Translations under genes and position numbers: made by a program
Part shown: positions 43,107-52,536 of the stretch, piece after piece
Layout: each line of letters begins with the position of its first letter
How positions within the stretch are numbered: position 1 is the first letter of the stretch
NCBI GenBank assembly: GCA_903842065.1
Contig: CAIMKZ010000093.1
Span: 247,726-311,725, forward strand
Reading direction: 5' to 3'
DNA: 64,000 nucleotides
From: an uncultured Acidobacteriaceae bacterium
GTDB taxonomy: Bacteria; Acidobacteriota; Terriglobia; Terriglobales; Acidobacteriaceae
Notes under the pieces: generated by a model
What the model saw: the letters and a program-made list of their open reading frames with translations, nothing else
What the model was told of the DNA's origin: nothing
The model's database searches: none

Positions 43107-45341
43107 TTACTCCGCGGAGATCGCCGAGGTCGCCTTCCTCAGTACTTCCACTTCGCGCTCGATCGCCGCGGCTGTACGCGCGATCTGCTCATCGACAACC
43201 GGCCACTGTTTCTGTTCGATGGCCTCGCGCACGGCGGGCAGCGTCTTTACTCCATAGCCCGTGTAGAGGCCCGGCGCATAGAGCATATGCGCGTACCACG
43301 GCCGGTTAGGCAGTCCTCTGGGGTCGAGGAAAGCGCGTTCGGCCCCCATCAGCACGGCATCGGCCTTCGCACCGGCTGCCGGATGCGAACCCAACGCCTT
43401 GTCGTACTCCGAGGACGCGGCGGTCAGATCGTCCGCTGCCTGATCGAGAGGAGCGAAGTTGAAGTAGGGCGGCACGGCGTCAACCTTCGGCGCCACGGTG
43501 GGCTTCTTCGGATCGGATGCCGCCGCGTATGCCCCTTCGGCGATGTTGGAGTTGCGGTCCTTGATCTGCTTGCGCATCGTGTCTGAAAGCTTCTTCACTT
43601 CGTTCACATAGTTGCGCACCGTGTCGGCCTGATCGGTGAACTGGTAGGGGATGGTGTCGGCATCGGCCATGCGCATCACCATGGTGCCGGCGGTCTGCGC
43701 CAGCGCCTTGCCGTAAGCGAAGTCGGTGTCTACAAAGTGCGTGTACCAGTAGAAATCGTCGTAGATGGAGTGATACTGGCCGCCATCTTCGTCCTCGCCG
43801 CCAAATCCCATGTTCACGCTGGGAATGCCGAGGTGGTGCACAAAGCCGGAGTAGTCGCTGCCCGATCCAAGCGCTCCGATGCGCGAGTCGGCGCGGTTGC
43901 GGTCTTCGGCGCGCGCGTCGGAATCTCGGCCCAGATCGCCGGCCAGCCGCGCCCGCTTCCACACCGACATCTTCGTCTCCGGATCTTCCACGTCCTTCGT
44001 CACGCTGTTGATAAAGTTCTCGAGCGAGTGCGACCCCGCCACCCCGAACAGGCCTCTGCTGTTGCCGTCGCTGTTAAAGTAGGCAACCGCATGTTGGCTT
44101 AGCTCCTGTGCGTGCGTCTCGACCCATTCGGTGGAACCGAGCAGCGCCGGCTCTTCGCCGTCCCAGAAGCCGTAAATAATCGTCCTCTGCGGCTTCCAAC
44201 CCTGCTTGAGCAGTTCGCCCAGCGCGCGCGCCTCTTCCAGTTCTGGACTCGCTCCGCTCACCGGATCGCCCGCGCCGTTGACCCACGCATCGTGATGGTT
44301 GCCGCGAATCACCCACTCATCGGGGAGCGTCGATCCGGGTATCGTCGCCACCACATCGTAGAGCGGCTTGCGATCCCAGTTGAAGGCTACGGCGAGATGT
44401 GCCTGCGCCTTGCTCGGGCCGGTCCTGTACGTAATGGGCAATCCGCCACGCCAGTTATTAGGTGCCGGCTGCCCGCCCAGCGCGAGCAGAAAAGGCTTCG
44501 CGTCCGCATATGAGATCGGCAGCACGGGAATCTTGGTGATCGTCTCAACCTGATCCAGAGGAATCGTCTTAGCTCCCGCCACTGCTCCTATGCCGGGCGT
44601 CTGCGGGTCGCCGGGATACACCGGCATGTCCATCACGCTGCCGCGCTGTACGCCGTCCGCGGGACGCATTGGCCCATCGGGATACGAATCTCCCTGGCCG
44701 TAGCCGTCGTCTTTGGGGTCGGAGTAGATGATGCATCCGATCGCGCCATGCTCGGCTGCAAGCTTGGGCTTGATGCCGCGCCAGGTCTGCCCGTAGCGCG
44801 CAATCACGATCGCGCCCTTGACAGAGATGCCCATCGCTTCCAGCCGCTCGTAGTCGGCCGGAGCGCCGTAGTTCACATACACCAGCGAACCAGTCACATC
44901 GCCGTCGCGCGAGTAGGCGTTGTAGGTAGGCAGCTGCTCGTCCTTCTGGTTCGAAGTGGGATCGAGATCCAGCACCGGTTCATCGAGCTTCGCGGTGAAC
45001 TTATCCGCTCCCAGCAGCTCCAGCTTGCGCAGCTTCGGCGTGGGAAAGAGAGCCTCGAACTGTTCGATCTTCGCGTTCAGACCGTAGGACTTCAACTGCG
45101 CCAGCAGCCACTCGGCGTTGTTCTTGTCGTACGGCGAGCCAACGTGATGCGGCCGTGCCGTAAGCCGCTGCATGTTCTCGCGCAGTCGCGCCGCATCCGG
45201 CATGGCGCGGAACTTCTGCTCCCACGCACTCTCGGCGGCCGAGTGCTCGGCGGTATAGCCGCGCAAAGGCGCGGGCTGTTGCGAATCGGCCGCGTAGGCG
45301 GCTACGGAAGCTATCAGAAATAGGGCAGGGAACAAGCGCAT
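43107..45341 (-). CDS. M28-family zinc peptidase (glutamate carboxypeptidase II-like)
   Basis: This 744-residue exported protein has a signal peptide (LFPALFLIASVAAYA) and the three-part GCPII/transferrin-receptor layout: a protease domain split by a PA-like apical domain (about 140-330) and a helical dimerisation domain at the C-terminus (about 600-740). Dizinc ligands are visible: NHHDAWVNGAGDPVSG (His, Asp), FWDGEEPALLGS (catalytic Glu and ligand Glu), YFNSDG (Asp) and YHSIYDDFYWY (His). It should remove C-terminal residues from peptides in the periplasm. The set of ligands is complete. Confidence 0.9.
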   Translation of the reverse strand: MRLFPALFLIASVAAYAADSQQPAPLRGYTAEHSAAESAWEQKFRAMPDAARLRENMQRLTARPHHVGSPYDKNNAEWLLAQLKSYGLNAKIEQFEALFPTPKLRKLELLGADKFTAKLDEPVLDLDPTSNQKDEQLPTYNAYSRDGDVTGSLVYVNYGAPADYERLEAMGISVKGAIVIARYGQTWRGIKPKLAAEHGAIGCIIYSDPKDDGYGQGDSYPDGPMRPADGVQRGSVMDMPVYPGDPQTPGIGAVAGAKTIPLDQVETITKIPVLPISYADAKPFLLALGGQPAPNNWRGGLPITYRTGPSKAQAHLAVAFNWDRKPLYDVVATIPGSTLPDEWVIRGNHHDAWVNGAGDPVSGASPELEEARALGELLKQGWKPQRTIIYGFWDGEEPALLGSTEWVETHAQELSQHAVAYFNSDGNSRGLFGVAGSHSLENFINSVTKDVEDPETKMSVWKRARLAGDLGRDSDARAEDRNRADSRIGALGSGSDYSGFVHHLGIPSVNMGFGGEDEDGGQYHSIYDDFYWYTHFVDTDFAYGKALAQTAGTMVMRMADADTIPYQFTDQADTVRNYVNEVKKLSDTMRKQIKDRNSNIAEGAYAAASDPKKPTVAPKVDAVPPYFNFAPLDQAADDLTAASSEYDKALGSHPAAGAKADAVLMGAERAFLDPRGLPNRPWYAHMLYAPGLYTGYGVKTLPAVREAIEQKQWPVVDEQIARTAAAIEREVEVLRKATSAISAE

Positions 45342-45601
45342 GACGGGTCACCCGGATATGGGGAGTTTTCAATCGGAACAGCAGCAGAGTGCGTGCGGCT
45401 CCGGGTGCTGAATACACCCAACGATAGCACAGGCTCTCATCGCCGCCCGCGCCGGCGTCAAATCGGGTAATGCGGCTGCAATGAGGGAATCCGAGCAGCT
45501 TTTTTCGTCCATGTCCCTATGCGTCCCGAGGAGCAAGCCATTCAACGCCGCGATAGCCTAAAATATAGGTGTGTAGGCGCAACCAAGGAGTCTTTACCCC
45601 C

Positions 45602-46543
45602 ATGCCCATTCAGACAACCTCCAAGATCTGGCACAACGGCAGCCTCATCCCGTGGGAGCAGGCCAACCTCCACGTGATGAGCCATGTGATTCACTACGGC
45701 TCAAGCGTATTCGAAGGGATTCGCTGCTACGGACAGCCCGAGGGCTCGGCCGTCTTCCGCCTTCCAGAGCATATGCAGCGGCTTCTGGACTCGGCCAAGA
45801 TCTACCGGATGGAGATTCCGTATAACCTCGAAGAGCTTTGCGCCGCGGTTGTGGACGTGATTGAAGCCAACGGCGTTACGCCCTGCTATATCCGGCCCAT
45901 CGCTTTGCGCGGATACGGCGAGATCGGCGTCAGCCCCAAGGGGTCGCCGGTTGAGGTCTACATCGCCAACTTCCCGTGGGGCAAGTACATCGCCGGTCAC
46001 GGCGGCGCAGACGTATGCGTATCCAGCTGGAACCGGCTGGCGCCGAACACCATGCCGTCGCTGGCCAAGGCCGGCGCAAACTACATGAACTCGCAGCTCA
46101 TCCGCATGGAGGCCGAAATCAACGGCTACCAGGAGGGCATCGCGCTCGATGTGAACGGCCTCGTCAGCGAGGGCTCGGGCGAGAACATCTTCATCGTCCG
46201 CAACGGCGTCATCTTCACGCCGCCGCTGGCTAACTCGGCTCTGTCGGGCATCACCCGCGACAGCGTGCTCACCATCGCCCGCCATCTCGGCCTGCCGGTC
46301 AACGAGCAGCCCGTTCCGCGCGAACTGCTCTACATCGCCGACGAAGTCTTCTTCTCCGGCACGGCGGCAGAGGTGCAGCCCATCCGCTCCATCGACCGCA
46401 TCCTCGTGGGCGACGGCAACATCGGCCCCATCACCAGGCAGATCGGCGACGAGTTCATGAGCATCGCCAACGGACTCAAACCCGATCGCTTCGGCTGGCT
46501 CACGCCGGTCAAGGTTACGGCCAGGGAGTCGGTCTCGGCCTAG
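45602..46543 (+). CDS. ilvE: Branched-chain amino acid aminotransferase (class IV)
   Basis: This 313-residue PLP enzyme has IWHNGSLIPWEQANLHVMSHVIHYGSSVFEGIR at the N-terminus, the lysine-containing AKAGANYMNSQL segment, EGSGENIFIVRNG, and the ADEVFFSGTAAEVQPI motif typical of IlvE. It catalyses the last step in leucine, isoleucine and valine synthesis and the first in their breakdown. I chose ATG 45602 because AAGGAG lies 12 bp upstream. It is monocistronic, with a terminator at 46571. Confidence 0.92.
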   Translation: MPIQTTSKIWHNGSLIPWEQANLHVMSHVIHYGSSVFEGIRCYGQPEGSAVFRLPEHMQRLLDSAKIYRMEIPYNLEELCAAVVDVIEANGVTPCYIRPIALRGYGEIGVSPKGSPVEVYIANFPWGKYIAGHGGADVCVSSWNRLAPNTMPSLAKAGANYMNSQLIRMEAEINGYQEGIALDVNGLVSEGSGENIFIVRNGVIFTPPLANSALSGITRDSVLTIARHLGLPVNEQPVPRELLYIADEVFFSGTAAEVQPIRSIDRILVGDGNIGPITRQIGDEFMSIANGLKPDRFGWLTPVKVTARESVSA

Positions 46544-46570
46544 GTTTTCTCGACAACTCAATCCATGCAG

Positions 46571-46600
46571 CGGGCGGCCTCAACGGGCCGCCCGTTTTCT
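46571..46600 (+). terminator. Intrinsic terminator after ilvE
   Basis: CGGGCGGCC pairs with GGCCGCCCG around TCAACG, followed by TTTTCT. Confidence 0.8.
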
Positions 46601-46736
46601 GTTGGCGCGGTCTCTTGCTGGTCTGTGAGCCTCAGAACCGCGCGACCCTCCCGGCTGTGCAAAAATAATGGCCGGACAATTACTGCTCCCGATCGTGCGC
46701 TGGAATTCCCGCGCCCGGCGGGAGGAGGAGAGAAAT

Positions 46737-47807
46737 ATGCTTCGCAGGACCTGCTTCGCTGCGGTGATCGCCTTGATCCTGGCCGGGACTTATGCGTTGG
46801 CCCAGTCCTCGCCCGCCTTCAACGCCTCGCCTCTGGCGCACGCCGGCGACAAGATCAGTTACGGCTCCTACGAGATCATTCGCATCGGCGACGGAATCTT
46901 CGAGATCAAAGACAACGGCGATCCCAAGGCCAAGGCCGGCGGCCTGGTCGGCACCGACATGTATATGATCCTCGGCTCCACCAAAGCCCTCATCGTCGAT
47001 CTCGGCAACAACTACATTGACGGATACGCGGGCGACGAGATTCCCCCGCGCAAGAATGCCAAGGCAGAGTTTCTGGCTATCGTCGACGGGCTCGCGGGCA
47101 AACTGCCTGTTGAAGCCGCCATCACCCACGCTCATCCCGACCACGACGGCATGACCATGGCTCTGGCCGAACGCAAAACCACCATCTGGATGCCGAAGGG
47201 CGAAGACATGGAGGCCCCGCGCGTCCAGCACAAGATCGATCCAACCGTCTACACGGTCTTCGATCAGCAGTCGAAGAAGTGGGACCTCGGCGGCGGGCGC
47301 GTGCTCACATCCATCATGGTGCGCGGCCACTCCAACGGCTGCTCTGTCTATCTGCTCAAGACCGAAACCATGCTCTTCACCGGCGACTGCCTCGGCATCG
47401 GCGCCGGCCGCTCCCTGCGTACCGCGGAGCAGCTCAAGGTCTGGGCCGCGGACACGCAAAAACTGGTCGCCTATCTACGCGCGAATCTGAGCCCTTATCA
47501 GCGCTACGCGCTCAAGCTCTACACCGGCCACAGCAAGGGCAATTCCATCGCGGGATTCGTGAATGAGTTGCATCCGGCGCTCGACCTCGACTACCTCGAC
47601 TGGCGCTTCGTGCAGGATCAGGCTTTGTGTGGCGACGCCATCCTCAAGGGCCAGTGGCTCAACCCCGAGAGCGGCCTCTGGCTGCTTGAAACCGTCAATA
47701 CAAAAACAGGCCAGAAGACATCGAAGTTTCTGTTCGGCATCGGCGCGGTCGAGTTGCCTGTAGCCGAGGCCTATCGCGTCGCCGGAATCAAAATGCTCGA
47801 GCAGTAA
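46737..47807 (+). CDS. Secreted metallo-beta-lactamase-fold hydrolase, paralogue 1
   Basis: This 356-residue protein starts at ATG 46737 with a strong GGAGGAGGAG site. It has a signal peptide (MLRRTCFAAVIALILAGTYALA) and the MBL metal motif THAHPDHDGM (HxHxDH) near residue 135, with further His/Asp in VRGHSNG, FTGDCLGIG and YTGHSKG, so the dinuclear site looks complete. It is followed after a repeat by a paralogue of the same length with about two-thirds of residues apparently shared. Acidobacterial periplasmic MBLs are diverse and the substrate is unknown. Confidence 0.85.
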   Translation: MLRRTCFAAVIALILAGTYALAQSSPAFNASPLAHAGDKISYGSYEIIRIGDGIFEIKDNGDPKAKAGGLVGTDMYMILGSTKALIVDLGNNYIDGYAGDEIPPRKNAKAEFLAIVDGLAGKLPVEAAITHAHPDHDGMTMALAERKTTIWMPKGEDMEAPRVQHKIDPTVYTVFDQQSKKWDLGGGRVLTSIMVRGHSNGCSVYLLKTETMLFTGDCLGIGAGRSLRTAEQLKVWAADTQKLVAYLRANLSPYQRYALKLYTGHSKGNSIAGFVNELHPALDLDYLDWRFVQDQALCGDAILKGQWLNPESGLWLLETVNTKTGQKTSKFLFGIGAVELPVAEAYRVAGIKMLEQ

Positions 47808-47814
47808 TGATTTG

Positions 47815-47931
47815 GCATGCCGGGGATTTATCCCTGACATGAAGGCAGAGAAGTTTGTACGTGCGGTAGGCCGGGGATTTATCCCCGGCATCCAGTCCGC
47901 AAAAAATCAAAGGGGCTTTAGCCCCTGAGGG
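47815..47931. repeat. Acidobacterial-type repeat (GGGGATTTATCCCC...GGGGCTTTAGCCCC)
   Basis: The block contains two GCCGGGGATTTATCCC-type hairpins and ends with GGGGCTTTAGCCCCTGAGGG. Related copies are at 60559-60617 and 61366-61430. It lies exactly between the two MBL paralogues. Confidence 0.8.
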
Positions 47932-47975
47932 AATGCAAACAGCATTCCGCAACAAATAAGAAAGGACCCAGAACA

Positions 47976-49058
47976 ATGTTGAAGAAATGGCTCGCACTCG
48001 CCGCGATCGTACTCGGTCTCGGAGTTCAATCCGCAATCTCTCAGGCTGTGCCCGCGTTCAGCGCCGCAGGCCTGGTCAAGCTTGGTGACTCGGTTCGTTA
48101 CGGCTCCTACGAGATCTTCAAGATCGGCGAGGGAATCTACCAGCTCAAGGATCAGGGCGATCCCCGCTCCGTAAAAGGCGGGCTGATCGGCGCCGACATG
48201 TACATCGTCCTCGGCAAAGACAAGGCCCTCATGATCGATCTCGGCAATAACTACATGATTGGCTACAAGCAGGACGAGATCCTGCCCCGCAAGAACGCCA
48301 AAGAAGAGTTTCTTGCCGTCGTAGATGGCCTGGTGGGCAAGCTGCCTCTTGAAGCCACACTCACTCACGCCCATCCCGATCACGACGGCATGACCATGGC
48401 CCTCATCGAGCGCAAGGTCACCGTGTGGATGCCCAAGGGCGAGGACCTGCAAGGCCCCAAGACCCAGCACGGCATCGATCCGGCCGTCTATACCAGCTTC
48501 GACCACCAGACCAAGACCTTCGATCTCGGTGGCGGACGCGTGCTCACGCCCCTCATGGTTCGCGGCCACACCCTTGGCTGCGCGACCTATCTGATGCCTA
48601 GCGACGACATGATCTTCACCGGCGACTGCCTCGGCATCGGAGCAGGCCGTTCGCTGCGCGGCGCGGAATCGCTCAAGATGTGGTCCGACGACACCCAGAA
48701 GCTGGTCGACTACATCAAGGCCACGCTCCCGCCCTATCAGCGCTACGGCCTCAAGGTCTACACCGGCCACAGCGTTGAGAACGTCATCCCCGGCTTTCTC
48801 AACATCAACCACGGCCGGCTCGACCTCTCCTATCTCGACTGGCGCTTCCTCCAGGACCAGGCCCTCTGCGGCAACGCCATCCTCAAGGGCCAGTGGCTCA
48901 ACCCGGAGAGCGGCCTCCACTACATGGAGATCGTCAACTCCCAGACCCGCCAGAAGGTCTCGCTGTTCACCTTCGGCATCGGCGCGGTAGAGATGCCCGT
49001 CGCCGAGGCCTTCAAAGCTGCAGGCATCAAGATGTACGACGAACCCGCTGCAAAATAG
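47976..49058 (+). CDS. Secreted metallo-beta-lactamase-fold hydrolase, paralogue 2
   Basis: This 360-residue paralogue of the preceding gene has a signal peptide (MLKKWLALAAIVLGLGVQSAISQA), the metal motif THAHPDHDGM, then VRGHTLG, FTGDCLGIGAG and YTGHSVEN. Long stretches (for example WLNPESGL, YLDWRF, QDQALCG, GDCLGIGAGRSLR) are identical between the two, so the duplication is fairly recent or both are under strong selection. The gene ends with a terminator at 49072. Function is as undefined as for its partner. Confidence 0.85.
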   Translation: MLKKWLALAAIVLGLGVQSAISQAVPAFSAAGLVKLGDSVRYGSYEIFKIGEGIYQLKDQGDPRSVKGGLIGADMYIVLGKDKALMIDLGNNYMIGYKQDEILPRKNAKEEFLAVVDGLVGKLPLEATLTHAHPDHDGMTMALIERKVTVWMPKGEDLQGPKTQHGIDPAVYTSFDHQTKTFDLGGGRVLTPLMVRGHTLGCATYLMPSDDMIFTGDCLGIGAGRSLRGAESLKMWSDDTQKLVDYIKATLPPYQRYGLKVYTGHSVENVIPGFLNINHGRLDLSYLDWRFLQDQALCGNAILKGQWLNPESGLHYMEIVNSQTRQKVSLFTFGIGAVEMPVAEAFKAAGIKMYDEPAAK

Positions 49059-49071
49059 CCGATACTTGAAC

Positions 49072-49110
49072 ACCGCGAGCGCCTGCCTGTATGCGGGCGC
49101 TCGCGGTCTT
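49072..49110 (+). terminator. Intrinsic terminator after second MBL gene
   Basis: ACCGCGAGCGCC pairs with GGCGCTCGCGGT over 12 bp, followed by CTTTC. Confidence 0.75.
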
Positions 49111-49195
49111 TCATGCCGGTTCCTTGATCGCTCTTCCGTCGCCCCAGATCGAAAAATGAGCGCACACTGTACCATGTATCCCGAGGAGTTGTGCC

Positions 49196-50947
49196 ATGCG
49201 AATCTCCCTCCGTCTCCTGACCTTTCTGCTTGTTTTCTCCGCGATCTTCGTCACTCTCACCCCAGCCTCTGCCCAGGTTTATAGCGGGCACCCCAAGCTC
49301 ATCGTCGTCGTCGTCATCGACCAGTTCCGTGGCGACTACCTGAATCGCGACCGCGACCAGTTCAAGGGCCGCGGCTTCCGCCTGTTCATGGACCAGGGTG
49401 CGTGGTTCACCGACTGTTACTACGACTACGCCAACACCAAGACCGGCCCCGGCCACGCCACCATCGGCACCGGTTCTTACACCGACGGCCACGGCATCGA
49501 CTCCAACGAGTGGTGGGACGCCGCGCGCTCCTTCACGCAAAAGGTCGGTGTAGTCGAGGATGAGCGCTATCAGCTCGTCGATGTGCCGGCCAGCGTCATT
49601 CCCGCCAACCAGCCCAACGCACCTTCCGATGCCGCCAAATTCCTCGTTGGCGCATCCCCGCTGAATCTGCGCGCCTCCACGCTGGGCGACGAACTGCGCC
49701 TGGCAACCCAGGGCCGCGCCCGCGTCTACGGCATCTCGCTCAAGGACCGCGCCTCCATCCTGCCAGCAGGCCAGTCGGCCAATGCGGCCTACTTTATCGA
49801 GCCGTCAACCGGCCAGTTCACCACCTCCACCTATTACATGGAGCATCTGCCCGAGTGGGCTGCGGCCTTCAATGCCAGTGGCCGCCGCCAGCAGGCCGCC
49901 AAAGAGGCCAACGCGCCGGAAGACACCAACAAGTTCTACAACCTCGTGGGACGTTCCCCCGCCGCCAACCGGTACGAACTCGCCTTCGCCAAGGCCCTCA
50001 TCACCGGCGAAAAGCTCGGGGCAAACGGCGTCACCGACGAGCTGATCGTCTCGCTCTCGCCCAACGACATACAGGGCCACGCCTACGGACCCGACTCTGA
50101 CTCCCAGCAGCAGATGATCCTCGCCCTCGACCGCGACCTCGACAACTTCTTCACGTGGCTCGATAAAAACGTGGGCCTCAACAACGTCTGGCTGGCGCTA
50201 ACCGGCGATCATGGCATCGCTCCCATGACCGTCGAGGCGGCCAAACTCGGCATCCACGCCGCTACACTCAATCTCCGCAAACTCTACGAGGCGCTGAATA
50301 CGGAACTCAACAAGCGCCACTCTCCGGGCCAGAATCTGAACTATCTGCTGCCAGGACCCGAGCTGCCCTACATCACCCTCGACAAGCGCGTCTATGAGAA
50401 GCTCGGCATCGACGAGCAGAAGGCCGAGGACGAGGTTGCAGATCTGCTGCCCGCACTCGTCGCCGCGCAGGACGTCAATGCGCCTCCGGTCATCAACGGC
50501 AAGTCCGTGGCCGTGCAGCCAGCCCAGCAGCGCCTCGCGCCGGGTCCGCGTGTCGACTACACCTACACCCGCGTGCAGATGGCCACGGGCCAGCTTCCGC
50601 CCACCGAGCGGGGCCGCCTCATCGGCCACAGCTACATGTCGCACGGCAACTGGTTCGTAATGGTTGAGCTCGACGCCTACCAATACGATGCCTTCGGCTC
50701 CACCCCCAGCACCACGCACACCACCTCATGGAACTACGACCGCCACGTTCCGCTGGCTTTCTACGGCGAGCCGTTCAAGGTCGGTGAGTACCACAACCTC
50801 GTCGCTCCGGTGGATATGGCTGTGACCTTAGCCTCGCTCGCAGGTGTCAACAAGCCCTCGGCGGCCGTCGGGCGCGTGCTCACTGAGGCCATCATGCCCG
50901 GCGCCTTCAGGCCCGCGTCCGCGGCAGCCTCCAGCGCCAAGCAGTAA
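49196..50947 (+). CDS. PafA-like alkaline phosphatase-superfamily enzyme
   Basis: This 583-residue exported protein (signal peptide MRISLRLLTFLLVFSAIFVTL...) has alkaline-phosphatase superfamily metal sites: VVVIDQFRGDYL (Asp), TKTGPGHATIGTGS with the nucleophilic Thr, SLSPNDIQGHAYGPDS (Asp and His) and LTGDHGIAPM (Asp-His). Thr as nucleophile and the length match PafA phosphate-irrepressible phosphatases and related phosphodiesterases. It probably releases phosphate from monoesters in the periplasm. No pho-box is obvious upstream. It is followed by a perfect bidirectional terminator. Confidence 0.88.
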   Translation: MRISLRLLTFLLVFSAIFVTLTPASAQVYSGHPKLIVVVVIDQFRGDYLNRDRDQFKGRGFRLFMDQGAWFTDCYYDYANTKTGPGHATIGTGSYTDGHGIDSNEWWDAARSFTQKVGVVEDERYQLVDVPASVIPANQPNAPSDAAKFLVGASPLNLRASTLGDELRLATQGRARVYGISLKDRASILPAGQSANAAYFIEPSTGQFTTSTYYMEHLPEWAAAFNASGRRQQAAKEANAPEDTNKFYNLVGRSPAANRYELAFAKALITGEKLGANGVTDELIVSLSPNDIQGHAYGPDSDSQQQMILALDRDLDNFFTWLDKNVGLNNVWLALTGDHGIAPMTVEAAKLGIHAATLNLRKLYEALNTELNKRHSPGQNLNYLLPGPELPYITLDKRVYEKLGIDEQKAEDEVADLLPALVAAQDVNAPPVINGKSVAVQPAQQRLAPGPRVDYTYTRVQMATGQLPPTERGRLIGHSYMSHGNWFVMVELDAYQYDAFGSTPSTTHTTSWNYDRHVPLAFYGEPFKVGEYHNLVAPVDMAVTLASLAGVNKPSAAVGRVLTEAIMPGAFRPASAAASSAKQ

Positions 50948-50972
50948 GCAAAGAGGATCGATTCTCGATTCC

Positions 50973-51013
50973 GCATAACAAAGGGCGGCCAGCGCGGCCG
51001 CCCTTTGTTATGC
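50973..51013. terminator. Perfect 18-bp bidirectional hairpin terminator
   Basis: An 18-bp perfect stem (from GCATAACAAAGGGCGGCC) closes a 5-nt loop AGCGC at 50991-50995. It lies after the phosphatase gene and before pyrD. The stem's own A/T-rich ends provide T-runs on both strands. Confidence 0.8.
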
Positions 51014-51097
51014 GTTCGTCCGCCGCCCAGCATGCGCCGTTTATCATGGAGCAGAGAAGCAAGCAGGAAAGGTACAGGCCGCGACGTGAAACCCGAC

Positions 51098-52012
51098 ATG
51101 AAAGTAAAGCTGGCCGGGCTCGAACTCGCGAGCCCCGTCGTTGCCGCCAGCGGCACCTTTGGCTACGGCATCGAGTTTGAAGAGATCGTCTCGCTCGATC
51201 GCATCGGCGGCTTTGTCACCAAGGGTATCTCTCTCGAACCACTTGCCGGCCATCCGGCTCCCCGCATCGTACAGACCGCGGCAGGAATGCTCAACGCCAT
51301 CGGCCTCCAGAACATCGGCGTCGAAGAGTACATCCGCAAAAAGCTCCCCCCCATGAGTCGCTATCCCCGCTGCAATATCTTCGTCAACGTCTTCGGCTAC
51401 ACAGTGGCGGACTATCTAGCGGTCATCGAGCGTCTCAACTCCGCCCCGGGCATTGCGGCTTACGAGCTGAACGTCTCCTGCCCCAACGTGCATGCCGGAG
51501 GCATGGCCTTCGGCGCGGACCCCGGCTCTCTCGAGTATCTGGTCGACAAAGCCAGGCAGGTTTCGCGGCGGCCGTTGATTGTGAAGCTGTCGCCCAACGT
51601 GACCTCAATCGGCCAGATGGCGCGCATCGCCGAGGGCTCGGGCGCAGATGCCTTAAGCGTGGCCAACACCTTCCGCGCCATGCTCATCGACGTGGAGACG
51701 CGCAAGCCGCGGCTCACCAACGTTACCGGCGGACTCTCCGGCCCGGCCATCAAGCCCATCGCCATCAGAATGGTCTTTGAAGCGGCGCGGGCGGTCAAAA
51801 TCCCCATCATGGGCATGGGCGGCATCGTCACCGCCACAGATGCTGTCGAGTTCCTGATGGCTGGCGCTACTGCGGTCCAGGTAGGTACTGCCAGCTATGC
51901 CGATCCCCGCGCTACCGAGCGCATCGCCCGGGACCTCGAGTCCTGGTGCAAAAGCCATGGCGTCGCGCAAGTTACCAGCCTCATCGGCGCCCTCGAAGTG
52001 CCGCAGGAGTAA
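51098..52012 (+). CDS. pyrD: Dihydroorotate dehydrogenase, class 1B
   Basis: This 304-residue FMN enzyme starts at ATG 51098 (a GTG at 51086 is a possible alternative with a somewhat better ribosome site). It has LASPVVAASGTFGYG, GFVTKGISLEP, the catalytic Cys in LNVSCPNVHAGG, PLIVKLSPNVTSI, ANTFRAMLID, GGLSGPAIKP and MGMGGIVTATDAVEFLMAGATAVQVGT. The Cys (not Ser) makes it class 1, and the length and the AFG..P segment fit 1B, which normally partners with PyrK. No pyrK is next to it. It oxidises dihydroorotate to orotate in pyrimidine synthesis. Confidence 0.9.
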   Translation: MKVKLAGLELASPVVAASGTFGYGIEFEEIVSLDRIGGFVTKGISLEPLAGHPAPRIVQTAAGMLNAIGLQNIGVEEYIRKKLPPMSRYPRCNIFVNVFGYTVADYLAVIERLNSAPGIAAYELNVSCPNVHAGGMAFGADPGSLEYLVDKARQVSRRPLIVKLSPNVTSIGQMARIAEGSGADALSVANTFRAMLIDVETRKPRLTNVTGGLSGPAIKPIAIRMVFEAARAVKIPIMGMGGIVTATDAVEFLMAGATAVQVGTASYADPRATERIARDLESWCKSHGVAQVTSLIGALEVPQE

Positions 52013-52083
52013 ACCGCTCAGGGTCGAAGCGCCCCCCGGCACTTCCTCGCCGGACGCGCCGGAGATCAGAGGCGCCGATTCAC

Positions 52084-52536
52084 CTACTTCATCGAGCCAG
52101 GAACGCCGGTCGCGGGAACGCACTGGATGACCGATTCCTTGATCGTGGACACATCATTATACATCTTCACGAAAGCGTCCCAGGCGGCGTCGTGGCTGCC
52201 AGGCGCAATACTCTTGGTTGAGTAGTGGTAGGTGGTGTACTGAGTGGTCGAGTACGACTCCGTATGGGCTTTGGAGTCCATGTCGATCACACGAGCCGCG
52301 AAGATCAGATCGGAGTAGCCGTGGCTCTTGTACCAGGCCTGCTGGGCGGCAACGGCGGCTTGAAACTGCTCGGCAGTGGCTCCGGGCTTCAGTTCCGAGA
52401 CGCGGAAGATGTTGTAGGCGCCGTTGCACGTGAGCGGAGCGGCCGCCGGGGTTGACGGAGCGCTCTATGCGGTCGCTGCCGGAGCAAGCGAGGCGCAGAG
52501 CAGGGTGAGCCCGAGAAGGGCAGAGTTTGCCTTCAT
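52084..52536 (-). pseudogene. Small secreted protein gene with in-frame amber codon
   Basis: From ATG 52536, with a perfect AGGAGGTCA-type ribosome site, the frame reads MKANSALLGLTLLCASLAPAATA, then TAG (52465-52467), then continues uninterrupted for 127 residues (SAPSTPAAAPLTCNG... to ...CVPATGVPGSMK, stop at 52084). Without the TAG the protein would be 150 residues with a signal peptide and AxA cleavage site, and the stop replaces the residue expected right after cleavage (probably Gln, CAG to TAG). No other start with a ribosome site restores export. It may be a recent nonsense mutation, an assembly error, or read-through. The mature part has no known motif. Confidence 0.7.

Noticed and set aside
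47907..49175. A 422-residue minus-strand frame over the second MBL gene
   Set aside because: The plus strand has a signal peptide and full MBL motifs; the antisense frame has none.
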